Below, one piece after another: positions 46,306-54,162 of a stretch of DNA of 64,000 bases (positions are counted from its first letter, which is position 1; each line of letters begins with the position of its first letter). The stretch spans positions 1 through 64,000 of the forward strand of contig JAGHUD010000011.1 in the NCBI GenBank assembly GCA_018065005.1, in the 5' to 3' direction. The notes below the pieces were generated by a model. The model ran no database searches. It was given only the letters and a program-made list of their open reading frames with translations, and was not told the origin of the DNA. Source of the DNA: Candidatus Physcousia equi (GTDB lineage: Bacteria; Bacteroidota; Bacteroidia; Bacteroidales; Bacteroidaceae). Made by a program: the position numbers and the translations under genes.

Positions 46306-47280
46306 TTAGTTTGCATTATGTTCTGACACATCCTCAGCAACACACATAGAATCTAACTGGTTTTTTTCAGCGTGTGCATTGGCTTGCGTTTCGACGTAAT
46401 TGTGCACAAGAATCTCTGACAACTTGCCACGTTTAGAGGCATTTGAGTTAATATTTCTGGAAGCCCAAACGCGTTCAATCTGATACGCCTCATATAGCAC
46501 ATCAAAGAAGTTGTCTTCTTCATTCTTCCCCTTGCAATCCGAATTACTGAGCATGAATTTGAAGCCCGCTTTGTGGATGTGGTCGCAGTACTCCTTCAAG
46601 CGAATCTGAGCAGCATCGTTGAAGGCTTCCTTGGTGTAGTCGTTGAAACTGGAAGTCTCACTCAGAGGACGATAAGGGGGATCGAAATAGAAAAGCGTGT
46701 TGGCGTGGGCATACGGGAATGTCTCTTCGAAATCGCCAGTCATGATCTCCACTCGTTGCAATAGTTCACTATCCTTGCGGATCGTCACTGGATCGCAAAT
46801 CTGTGGATTGATGTATCTGCCAAAGGGAACGTTGAAGAGTCCTTTTTTGTTCACACGATAAAGACCATTGAAGCAAGTGCGATTGAGGAAAATGAACTTG
46901 GTGGTATTCTCTATAGGGTCAAGGTTCTTCTCGTTGTAGCGGTCTCGAGCAGCAAGGAAGAACTCCTTGCGTGCTTCCTCCGTATGAAGGGCATTGTAGG
47001 CTGTTTGAAGATCCATGAGAGACACAATCAGTGCCTCCGGATGATCTCGCACAGTGCTGTAGCATGTCGTTAAATCAGGATTTATGTCATTGATGACTGC
47101 GTGCTGGATGTTTGGGTATCGCTGTAGCATGTAGAAGAGCATCGCACCTCCGCCCACGAAAGGTTCAATATAGGTAGCATGCTCCCATTTGCCGAAGCCA
47201 GCTGGCAGCTGTGCGTCCAGTTGGTCGATGAGTTGAGTTTTTCCTCCCACCCATTTGATAAAAGGCTTTGCTTTTGCCAT
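46306..47280 (-). CDS. Dam-type DNA adenine methyltransferase (DpnM-like, GATC)
   Basis: The 324-residue enzyme methylates adenine in GATC. Type alpha order is seen: KPFIKWVGGKTQL and FVGGGA (41-46) at the N-terminus, FLNRTCFNGLYRVN in the middle and DPPY at 200-203. It is the first gene of the methylase-endonuclease-methylase operon, giving protection before cutting. The start at 47280 is the conserved one; upstream in-frame codons run into the leader hairpin. The tail (AHAEKNQLDSMCVAEDVSEHNAN) extends beyond the usual end. Confidence 0.92.
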   Translation of the reverse strand: MAKAKPFIKWVGGKTQLIDQLDAQLPAGFGKWEHATYIEPFVGGGAMLFYMLQRYPNIQHAVINDINPDLTTCYSTVRDHPEALIVSLMDLQTAYNALHTEEARKEFFLAARDRYNEKNLDPIENTTKFIFLNRTCFNGLYRVNKKGLFNVPFGRYINPQICDPVTIRKDSELLQRVEIMTGDFEETFPYAHANTLFYFDPPYRPLSETSSFNDYTKEAFNDAAQIRLKEYCDHIHKAGFKFMLSNSDCKGKNEEDNFFDVLYEAYQIERVWASRNINSNASKRGKLSEILVHNYVETQANAHAEKNQLDSMCVAEDVSEHNAN

Positions 47281-47302
47281 AGTAATTTTTCTTCCAATAC
47301 AA

Positions 47303-47414
47303 AAAAGCCCTTGCCTGAAAAATATTTCAAGTAAGGGCGTGGAAGAAGAATTGTAGTTAACCCATGGCTTAGCACTGCCAGCATCAGACAACAAACCGTC
47401 TGCCCACGCCCTAT
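47303..47414 (-). promoter_or_regulatory. Attenuator-like leader of the DpnII operon
   Basis: In the minus-strand RNA, arm A (AGGGCGTGG, from 47406-47414) can pair over 9 bp with arm B (CCACGCCCT, from 47336-47344). Arm B is continuous with the 5' half of a 14-bp hairpin (47327-47340 with 47309-47322, one mismatch, loop AATA) followed by six U. The shared GCCCT makes the two pairings exclusive, as in an antiterminator/terminator switch. The terminator ends about 22 bases before the methylase ATG. A CAGAC/GTCTG hairpin (47387-47404) abuts arm A. Confidence 0.6.
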
Positions 47415-47538
47415 GTGTAGCGTGAACACCGTTTTCGCGACCATACTGATGCTTTTTTGAAGTGCTAATTCTGGATTACCAGTAACGTCAAGGATGTTCC
47501 TTTATAATTACAGCTAAGGATTCTTGTTTCTCTTTGTC

Positions 47539-47727
47539 TGCTGCACCCCCAGCAGATAAGTAATGTTATTTGTGTGTACGAAAAAGCGTAGGTGAACATC
47601 TTTGCAGCTACTGATTGAGGCCTACCACAGCCCAAGTTTTCCACATACAAAGAGACACCTACGCTTGGCTTATACTATACCCTTTAGTGTGCACGAAAGC
47701 CTGTAAAAGGCCTTCTGCACACAAGGG
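47539..47727 (-). other. Block of three strong hairpins, possible structured RNA
   Basis: TCTGCTG/CAGCAGA lies at 47538-47557. AAGCGTAGGTG (47584-47594) pairs with CACCTACGCTT (47656-47666), with an inner TCTTTG/CAAAGA. CCCTT-GTGTGCA (47680-47693) pairs with TGCACAC-AAGGG (47716-47727). On the minus strand the middle hairpin is followed by a short T-run. The block lies between an 85-codon gene and the DpnII leader. I do not recognise it as SRP, tmRNA, 6S or RNase P RNA. Confidence 0.45.
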
Positions 47728-47830
47728 ATGCGTAAAAGCATACCATTAGGCATCACCTATGTCTTGTTTCAGAAAACTTTTTGAATGTGGTAGTTTCAAT
47801 CAGCCAAAACAAGCATCAATGACGCTTTTC

Positions 47831-48088
47831 CTATATGTTTTGTTCCTCTATTTTTATGCCTTGAGGAACACTCGGCATTGTCTTATCGCGTTTTATACGA
47901 GTTTCTTCGTCCGCTTCGCAGATGTTTATTTTGTCTGCTATCATATAGTAAACTGCCGATCGCTTGTAGCCCATCGCACCATAAACAAGTTTATCGTAAT
48001 CGTTGGCGTACCTTTGAATCGTAGCTTCCGATAGAGTAATGATCTCCACCGAAGCCGTTTCATAGTTCAAAATAGCAATTTGCGACAT
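47831..48088 (-). CDS. Small hypothetical protein, 85 residues
   Basis: The frame starts MSQIAILNYETASVEIITLSE and contains a short amphipathic middle, AVYYMIADKINICEADEETRIK, and a polar C-terminus. I do not recognise the family. A -7 box TACCTTTG on the minus strand at 48103-48110 precedes it by 15 bases, which supports expression. It stands at the edge of the AT-rich island with the restriction-modification genes and could be an accessory or phage-derived gene. Confidence 0.6.
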   Translation of the reverse strand: MSQIAILNYETASVEIITLSEATIQRYANDYDKLVYGAMGYKRSAVYYMIADKINICEADEETRIKRDKTMPSVPQGIKIEEQNI

Positions 48089-48370
48089 ATTTACATTTGT
48101 TGCAAAGGTAGTGAATTATTCTATTTCAAAAAAATAATCACTGCATTTTTTACGTTTTCCTTCGAAAGATTTCGGTTTTCTGAGGCACATAGCCCCTTCC
48201 TCTGCTCTCTTGCGATTTGATTGCGTGAAATGATCGATGGCAAGACACGCAGCAAGACGGCGAGGATGCTTTCAGCAGCCAACACTGATATGACATCCTG
48301 TGCGGCAACAAGATTCGGCATTTCCTACGACGAATAGGGAAACTCCCCCATAGGCTTATGGATTATCCCT

Positions 48371-48400
48371 TTTGGGAGAACAAGAAATGCCGTACCTTTG
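48371..48400 (+). promoter_or_regulatory. Promoter of the His/Cys-rich protein gene
   Basis: TTTG at 48371-48374 is followed after 18 bases by TACCTTTG (48393-48400). The predicted start near 48406 gives a 65-nt leader. The preceding 48111-48370 holds no gene that I can support. Confidence 0.7.
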
Positions 48401-48470
48401 CAACAGATTCAAGAAGGAGACAGACTTGAACAAAAAAAAAGAATCACAAACCCTAAAAAGAACAACGACT

Positions 48471-48815
48471 ATGAAGACCCTGAACCTTTTGAAGAACATC
48501 GCTCTCGCAGCCGTGATGATGATCGCCAGCCAAGTAAGCGCAGCCAACAAAGCACACGCAGATAAGAGAGCACACAACCACACCATCGTCGTCCACGCCA
48601 ACCGACCGGCTCCGATGCCGCGCGGACACGCCATGAGACCGGCTCCCGCTCCTGTGCACCACTGCTGCCAATGCCGCGACTGCAACAAGATGCGCCGCGA
48701 ACTTGATAAGCACATGCGCCGCAACCGCCACGACCCACGCTTCTCGTGCCGCACCTGCAACGACCTGCACCGCATGCTCAACCAGCACAACCACGTGCAT
48801 GACTATCGCCGCTGA
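48471..48815 (+). CDS. Small secreted His/Cys-rich protein
   Basis: The 114-residue protein has a signal peptide (NIALAAVMMIASQVSAA, cleavage near residue 25). The mature part is very basic and rich in histidine (about 15). It carries six cysteines in two similar clusters, CCQCRDC (65-71) and SCRTC (92-96), each followed by a run of charged residues and HM or LH. The pattern suggests metal binding or disulfide formation in the periplasm. No family is recognised. It is transcribed alone between its own promoter and a long terminator. Confidence 0.75.
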   Translation: MKTLNLLKNIALAAVMMIASQVSAANKAHADKRAHNHTIVVHANRPAPMPRGHAMRPAPAPVHHCCQCRDCNKMRRELDKHMRRNRHDPRFSCRTCNDLHRMLNQHNHVHDYRR

Positions 48816-48836
48816 GCCATGATGTGGCAACACACG

Positions 48837-48883
48837 AAAAAGGCGATGGAAGATGGATTTGAAACCATCTTCCATCGCCTTTT
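48837..48883. terminator. Long bidirectional terminator
   Basis: AAAAGGCGATGGAAGATGG and CCATCTTCCATCGCCTTTT form a perfect 19-bp stem around an 8-base loop, with A and T tracts on either side. Nothing else is seen up to 49064. Confidence 0.93.
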
Positions 48884-49064
48884 GCTTGCGCACGTCAACT
48901 CCCTGCCGAAGTTGAAAGAAGGTGGGAGACGCTGACGAAAACGGGAAGTGCGACTACGCAGTCACGCCCACCAAGATGAGCGGTTCCGGCACGCATGATG
49001 CCAAATGAAAAAGCCACCCCCGCCCCTGCTGTGGTTGACGAGGCAAGTGCAGTGGTCGGTGGGG

Positions 49065-49769
49065 TCAGTCGTGAAGACTGGTGTAGGAGATTTCGTAAAA
49101 ACAGGGGTAGACAGCCGTGGTAGCTTCCGAATGCCCCTCGGTGTGGGGCAGGATGAGGCGCACAAGCGCTATGCCTTCTCCCTTCTTCTCCTGACGCCCT
49201 ATGCGGACATAGGAAAGGGGAAGGAGCCAGCCACTGGGCACCGTGATGGAGCTGTAGCGACGATACATGGCACCTCCGCCGTTCAGACTCGTGTTGAAGG
49301 AGGCAGTGATGGTGCCGTAGTTGTTGGACACATCAAGAATCTCGGGCGTGGTGCTCCAAAAGAGAGATTTGTTGGTGGTCTGCAGACTGTCGCCAACGAT
49401 GTTGTACTCGTAATAGCGGCAAGAGAGACGTTTCGACTCTCCTTCGCCCAATTTCTGTCCGACGCCTTTGCGCACAACCTGCATGTAGATGCCACTGCCG
49501 CTGAAGAGGACAAATTCGTTCTCTTCAACATTGGTGGTGGTGTCTTGTGCCACGAATTGCTCTTCGCTAATGACCTTGATGGGTTTCTTGCTGAAGAACA
49601 GGGTGTCGCCTTCTGAATTGAGCAAAAGCATCGGACTGCGCTCCAGGAAGGCGTTGATGGCTTTGCGTTCCTTCTCTTTCTGCTCGGCGTATGTCTCGTC
49701 GTCCTGACAAGAACCGAGGAGGGTGATGCCCGCCAAGGCTATAAGCATCAGGTGTATCATTCGTTTCAT
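49065..49769 (-). CDS. DUF4827 lipoprotein (FKBP-like)
   Basis: The 234-residue protein has a lipoprotein signal (LLGSC, Cys about 21). The mature part (QDDETYAEQKEKERKAINAFLERS, then IYMQVVRKGVGQKLGEGES) resembles DUF4827 and FKBP-type domains of Bacteroidetes, though the active-site pattern of a prolyl isomerase is not obvious. It is the last gene after the DHH phosphoesterase (10 bp gap). The C-terminus ends with PCFYEISYTSLHD. Confidence 0.75.
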   Translation of the reverse strand: MKRMIHLMLIALAGITLLGSCQDDETYAEQKEKERKAINAFLERSPMLLLNSEGDTLFFSKKPIKVISEEQFVAQDTTTNVEENEFVLFSGSGIYMQVVRKGVGQKLGEGESKRLSCRYYEYNIVGDSLQTTNKSLFWSTTPEILDVSNNYGTITASFNTSLNGGGAMYRRYSSITVPSGWLLPLSYVRIGRQEKKGEGIALVRLILPHTEGHSEATTAVYPCFYEISYTSLHD

Positions 49770-49779
49770 ATTTGTCTCT

Positions 49780-50820
49780 TTATTTCTGTTTCAGTTTGCC
49801 TGCATATTTCCGGACGGCTTGCTTTGCCTGCTCGATGGCCTCGTCCATGGTGCAATAGAGGCGACCGCCAGAGGCATTGAGATGGCCGCCACCATTGAAG
49901 AACTCTGCTGCCATCTCGTTGCAAGGGAAATCGTCGACACTGCGAAGCGAGAGGCGGATGACGCCTTTCTTCTCAGTGTCCTCGCGCAAGAAGATGCTCA
50001 GACGCATGCCCTCGATGCAGAGCGGCTCGTTGACGAACCCGTCGGTCTCACCGCTGCGGATGTTGAAACGGCGCCGCTCCTCGTTGGTGAGCGACATGAT
50101 GCTAGTGTGATAGTCGCGCAGCAGTTCCATCTTGGCATAAAGGAGGTAGCCGAGCATGCGGTAGCGGTCGGGAGTGGCTGTGTAGTAGACGTTGCGGTAG
50201 AGGCGGTCTTTATCTATTCCTGTTTCGAGCAGGTGGGCTATGATGTGGAACAGCTCTGGTCGGGAGGAGTTGAAGGTGAAGCCGCCCGTGTCGGTCATCA
50301 TGCCGGTGTAGAGAGACACGGCTTCTTCTGTGATGAGTCCGTTGGTCCAGCCGAGTTGGTCTGCCACGCGATAGAGCACCTCGCTTGCTGCACAGAATTT
50401 GGGCTGGCACACCGTGAACACGGCGCATGGCGTGTCGGGCTCGGGATGGTGGTCGATGATGATGCGGGGAGCGGGGAGCGTGGCTATGAGATGCCCCAGT
50501 TCGCCTTCGCGATCCAGCTTTCCGTGGTCGAGCATAACGATGAGGTCGGCATCGCTGATGCGCTCCTCCACCTCCTTTTCGTGGCGCAGATACTGCAACA
50601 CGTCAGCCACGCCGGGCATCCAGTTGAGATTGTCGGGCCAGCGGTCGGGAGCCACACAGACGGCTTCATGACCATGGCGTTGCAGCATGCTTTGCATCGC
50701 AGTCATAGCCCCGAGGGCGTCACCGTCGGGATTGATGTGGCAGACGAGCACAATTTTGTGGGCTGCCTCAATGGTGCGTGCCAGTGTCTGGCACTCTATG
50801 TCAGTTAGTAGGTTCTTCAT
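49780..50820 (-). CDS. DHH/DHHA1 phosphoesterase (NrnA-like nanoRNase/pAp phosphatase)
   Basis: The 346-residue enzyme has metal motif HINPDGDALG at 28-37, a second aspartate in MLDHGKLD, DHHPEPDTPC for the DHH motif and a DHHA1 domain with GGGHLNASGG near 313. Such enzymes degrade 2-5-nt RNAs and convert pAp to AMP; some hydrolyse cyclic dinucleotide products. MKNLLTD at 50820 is chosen because residues encoded upstream (to 50862) are low in conservation. Confidence 0.88.
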   Translation of the reverse strand: MKNLLTDIECQTLARTIEAAHKIVLVCHINPDGDALGAMTAMQSMLQRHGHEAVCVAPDRWPDNLNWMPGVADVLQYLRHEKEVEERISDADLIVMLDHGKLDREGELGHLIATLPAPRIIIDHHPEPDTPCAVFTVCQPKFCAASEVLYRVADQLGWTNGLITEEAVSLYTGMMTDTGGFTFNSSRPELFHIIAHLLETGIDKDRLYRNVYYTATPDRYRMLGYLLYAKMELLRDYHTSIMSLTNEERRRFNIRSGETDGFVNEPLCIEGMRLSIFLREDTEKKGVIRLSLRSVDDFPCNEMAAEFFNGGGHLNASGGRLYCTMDEAIEQAKQAVRKYAGKLKQK

Positions 50821-50930
50821 GTCGTGACCCTTCTGTCTGTCTTTTTGTTTCCTGCTCGCCACGATGTCTCAAAGACTTGGAGAGGCAGGCGTGAGGGAGA
50901 GGCGTTTCGACTTTCAACGCTCAGCGCTCC

Positions 50931-51575
50931 TCATTTTAGTCTTCTGATCACTTCTGCTGGATCTGCGGCACCAAACACGGCACTGCCTGCCACCAGAATG
51001 TCGGCACCTGCCTCGGCGAGTTGTTGCGCATTGTCCAGCGAAACGCCACCGTCCACCTCGATGCGGGTGTGCAGTCCGCGGCTGTCGATGAGTTGTCGCA
51101 GCGCACGCACCTTGGCATAGGTGCGGTCGATGAACGACTGCCCGCCAAAGCCAGGATTGACGCTCATGAGAAGCACCATGTCCAGTTCCTCGATGATATC
51201 CTCAAGCACGCCGACGGGGGTTGAAGGATTGAGCGTGACGGCAGGATGCATGCCCGCCTGACGTATCTGCGAGACGACGCGATGCAGATGGGTGCATGCT
51301 TCTGCGTGCACGTTCATGTAGTATGCGCCCAACTCCTTCACCTCGTTGATGAACTTCTCTGGTTGGACAATCATGAGGTGCACATCAAGCGGTTTCTGAC
51401 AGATGCGCGCCACATGTTTCAACACAGGAAAGCCGAAACTGATGTTGGGAACAAACACACCGTCCATCACATCCAGATGGAGGAAGTCGGCTTCGGATTG
51501 GTTGAACCATGCCATCTCGCGCTCCAGATTGGAGAAGTCGGCAGAAAGCAACGATGGAGAAATCTGCATAATCAT
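50931..51575 (-). CDS. rpe: Ribulose-phosphate 3-epimerase
   Basis: The 214-residue TIM barrel interconverts ribulose-5-phosphate and xylulose-5-phosphate. Signatures are ISPSLLSADFSNLE, FLHLDVMDGVFVPN, LMSVNPGFGGQSFI and EVDGGVSLDN. The frame is open to 51707, but the family N-terminus fixes the start at 51575 or at the next ATG, 51569. A -7 box TAATTTTG on the minus strand at 51591-51598 agrees. Confidence 0.94.
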   Translation of the reverse strand: MIMQISPSLLSADFSNLEREMAWFNQSEADFLHLDVMDGVFVPNISFGFPVLKHVARICQKPLDVHLMIVQPEKFINEVKELGAYYMNVHAEACTHLHRVVSQIRQAGMHPAVTLNPSTPVGVLEDIIEELDMVLLMSVNPGFGGQSFIDRTYAKVRALRQLIDSRGLHTRIEVDGGVSLDNAQQLAEAGADILVAGSAVFGAADPAEVIRRLK

Positions 51576-51743
51576 AATAGTTTTAGGCGGCAAAATTAGC
51601 AAAAAAAATCCACATGGGCGCACAAAAGGACGAAAAATGACAAACATTGCACCGAAAAGCGTGGTTTGCGTCGCCCGCACGCACCCTGCGGATGCAACAA
51701 ATCCCATCTCTTAGCGTGAGATGGGACTTGCATGCCGTCTTCA

Positions 51744-51852
51744 TCATACACCAGCTGGAGTGACCGGGCGAAACTGGCGTGCGAAATCGCGCAGATAGTC
51801 AAGAACGGCAGGGCGCACCTTGGGTGCTTCTTTGGGTACAAAGTTCAGCATA
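51744..51852 (-). pseudogene. Frameshifted mini-gene (35 codons)
   Basis: Read on the minus strand from ATG at 51850-51852, removing one A:T pair from the four at 51840-51843 gives a clean peptide beginning MLNFVPKEAPKVRPAVLD, continuing YLRDFARQFRPVTPAGV and ending at TGA (51744-51746). As written, the frame is broken after four codons. The coherent amphipathic peptide with a helical middle suggests a real short gene that has decayed, or a one-base sequencing error. I could not identify the family. Confidence 0.35.
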
Positions 51853-51991
51853 GGCAGAACAGGTTAAGTGGATTTGACTCTATGGGTTGACCTTCATTTC
51901 ATCTGCTTCACACATGGATGAAAGAATTCCGAATCCATAGTTATAACGGACAACTGATGCGTTTATTGTGCCAACCAAGAGTTTTGAAAAC

Positions 51992-52024
51992 AAAAAAAGC
52001 ACCTACTCTGCAAAAGTGGGTGCT
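51992..52024 (-). terminator. Terminator of the ECF sigma gene
   Basis: AGCACCTAC (51998-52006) pairs with GTGGGTGCT (52016-52024) with one G-T pair, and a seven-T run follows on the minus strand. The sigma gene ends at 52193; the sequence between is GC-rich with repeated CGACGAG words and no gene. I see nothing in 51853-51991 either. Confidence 0.85.
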
Positions 52025-52192
52025 GCGTATTGCGGTTGAGTGGACCGTAAGGGATGGTCGAAGAGCGAGACAACGAGACGGCTCGCGATGACGAGCGCTG
52101 CGGACGACGAGGGCTGCGGATGGGCTTTGCTCCCCCCTCAGGATAAGCAAAGACAGCCTTGCGGAGTGGCGCGGCGAGGGCTGCGTGATAGT

Positions 52193-52801
52193 TCAACCCA
52201 CCAATGAGGCGCGGCGCGACTGCGCCATCGTGCGCAAGTTGCGGATGGCATAGTGGATGCGTCCGAGAGCGGTGTTGATGCTCACCCCGAGCACCTCAGC
52301 CATCTGCTTGAAGGAGAGATTCTCGTAGTAGCGCAGATAGACGGCTTCGCGCTGGTTCTCATTGAGACAATCCACAAGGTCGCGCACGATTTCTGCCGAC
52401 TCAAGTGCTTCGAGGTCTTCCTGCATCGTCGGACCGCTGAAGTTGGCATTGTTGAAGTAGTCGCGCTTGACGTCGCCCCCCTCTCCCACAAACTCCTGCG
52501 ACACGATGGTGAGGCAATTTGTGTGGCGATGATGGTCGAGCGAAAGGTTACGACTGATCTGCATCAGCCATGCTCGGAAGTTTCCGTTTGGCTGATAGCT
52601 GCCCTGACGAATGGCTGTGATGGCACGAACGAAAGTGTCTTGAAAGACATCGTTGGCAAGGTCCTCATCTTTGACGAGGAAGAAGATATAATTGAACAGC
52701 GTCGTTTGGTGACGACTCAAGAGTGCATCGAATGCACTGTCATTGCCTTCTTGGTACAGGCAGACCAACTGATCGTCGGTCAGTGTGCTGTATGATTTCA
52801 T
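52193..52801 (-). CDS. ECF-type RNA polymerase sigma factor
   Basis: The 202-residue protein has sigma region 2 (DLANDVFQDTFVRAITAI, FRAWLMQISRNLSLDHHR) and region 4 (VYLRYYENLSFKQMAEVLGVSINTALGRIHYAIRNL). A 45-residue acidic linker joins them. No anti-sigma gene is adjacent, as is usual for one conserved Bacteroidetes ECF protein. The gene stands alone between a 300-bp upstream gap and its own terminator. Confidence 0.9.
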   Translation of the reverse strand: MKSYSTLTDDQLVCLYQEGNDSAFDALLSRHQTTLFNYIFFLVKDEDLANDVFQDTFVRAITAIRQGSYQPNGNFRAWLMQISRNLSLDHHRHTNCLTIVSQEFVGEGGDVKRDYFNNANFSGPTMQEDLEALESAEIVRDLVDCLNENQREAVYLRYYENLSFKQMAEVLGVSINTALGRIHYAIRNLRTMAQSRRASLVG

Positions 52802-53032
52802 TACTTGCGAAGTTTTTGATAAAGAAGTAACGATGTTTCGATAGGCAATAGTATTTGAAAATGAATAAATAGGTGAAAGCTGTTAAGCACCGTATGTGTG
52901 CCTTTCGGGTGCAAAGGACGCACTTTTTTGCGAACTATGCAAACTTTTTTCTGAAAATAATCTAAAAAAAGCAGAAAAGAAACATCAAAATTCCGTTTTC
53001 TGCCATTTCACTATGCTGAGACCACACGCTTC

Positions 53033-53134
53033 TTACTCGATGCGAGCACCTTCACAGAAGCGGGCTCCTTTTGCAACAATCAAAGCACTGAGGCTTGATT
53101 ACTCGATGTGAGCACCTTCGCAGAAGCGGGCTCC
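53033..53134 (-). repeat. Direct repeat of the 3' end of fmt
   Basis: Positions 53033-53068 repeat 53099-53134 with two mismatches in 36 bases, 66 bp (22 codons) apart. Both copies encode GARFCEGA(H/R)IE and a TAA on the minus strand. The outer copy lies beyond the real stop. It is either a remnant of a longer end of the gene or a local duplication. Confidence 0.9.
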
Positions 53135-54088
53135 GCGCAGAAAATCGGCGGCAGCCATGCGGCGTTTGCCCGCCAACTGCAATTCGTCGATGACGAGTAC
53201 ACCTTGCCGCGTCAGGACCCTGAACGTGCCCTCTTCGAGAGCCAGCGCTGCGGAGTCGGATGGAGAGGGCAAGCCTGCAGCCTCCTTCTCAAGGTGTGTG
53301 CGATAGACCTTGAGGTCAGTGCGCTTGCCATCGGGCATGACCAGTGTGGTCCATGCGCCCGGATATGGAGAGAGTCCGCGCACGAAGTTGTGCACCTCCT
53401 GCGCCGTCTTTGTCCAGTCGATGCGACACGTCTCCTTAAAAATCTTGGGGGCGTGGTGTAGGGTTGCGGGATTGACAGGTTCGCCTTCAGCATCTCTGAG
53501 AAACTGATCCTGCGGGATGCTCTGTGCTGTTCCGTCGGCGATGGCGCGCACGGTCTTCAGGACGAGTGCCGCACCGATGGTCATCAAGCGGTCGTGAATG
53601 TCGCCCACATTGTCGTCAGGAGCTATGGGTGTGCGCTCTTGCATGATGATGCGCCCGGTGTCGATGTCGTGATCGAGAAAAAAGGTGGTAACCCCCGTCT
53701 CAGTCTCTCCGTTGATGATGGCCCAGTTCATGGGCGCAGCCCCACGATAGTCGGGCAGGAGTGCCGTGTGGAGATTGAAAGTGCCCATGCGGGGCATATC
53801 CCACACAGCCTCGGGCAACATTCGGAAGGCCACGACCACTTGCAGGTCTGCTTCGTAGGAGCGCAGTTCGGCAAGGAAGTTTTCGTCCTTGAGGCGCTCG
53901 GGTTGCAGCACGGGGATGCCGCGCTCCAGGGCAAACTGCTTGACTGGCGACGCCTGCAGCGTGTCTTGATGCCTACCGATAGGTTTATCTGGATTGGTGA
54001 CTACGGCAACGACCTCTTCGCCGTTGTCCAGGAGTGTTCGCAAGGGTTCTACTGCGAACTCAGGTGTACCCATGTATATGATGCGCAT
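53099..54088 (-). CDS. fmt: Methionyl-tRNA formyltransferase
   Basis: The 329-residue enzyme formylates initiator Met-tRNA. The N-terminal Rossmann domain has MRIIYMGTPEFAVEPL and the catalytic segment FNLHTALLPDYRGAAPMNWAI with the later D in FLDHDIDTG. The C-terminal OB-like domain begins about residue 215. The usual LHxSLLP is LHTALLP here, as in other Bacteroidetes. The clc gene follows 74 bp downstream of its start side on the same strand. Confidence 0.95.
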   Translation of the reverse strand: MRIIYMGTPEFAVEPLRTLLDNGEEVVAVVTNPDKPIGRHQDTLQASPVKQFALERGIPVLQPERLKDENFLAELRSYEADLQVVVAFRMLPEAVWDMPRMGTFNLHTALLPDYRGAAPMNWAIINGETETGVTTFFLDHDIDTGRIIMQERTPIAPDDNVGDIHDRLMTIGAALVLKTVRAIADGTAQSIPQDQFLRDAEGEPVNPATLHHAPKIFKETCRIDWTKTAQEVHNFVRGLSPYPGAWTTLVMPDGKRTDLKVYRTHLEKEAAGLPSPSDSAALALEEGTFRVLTRQGVLVIDELQLAGKRRMAAADFLRGARFCEGAHIE

Positions 54089-54162
54089 AATAAGTATAGG
54101 TGGTCAGAGTGATAAGATTCAGTTCAGCCAGCGGGTCATCCACTGTGTTGCCAGACGCTTGC

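Noticed and set aside
47336-47414. tRNA-like fold from the GGGCGTGG/CCACGCCC pairing
   Set aside because: No D, anticodon or T arm fits, and the spacing does not match a tRNA.
48121-48321. A 66-codon minus-strand frame
   Set aside because: It has no promoter or recognisable feature, and its hydrophobic part is short. Kept out for lack of support.
51596-51841. An 81-codon minus-strand frame starting with TTG
   Set aside because: It overlaps the rpe promoter and the better mini-gene frame, and has no coding character.
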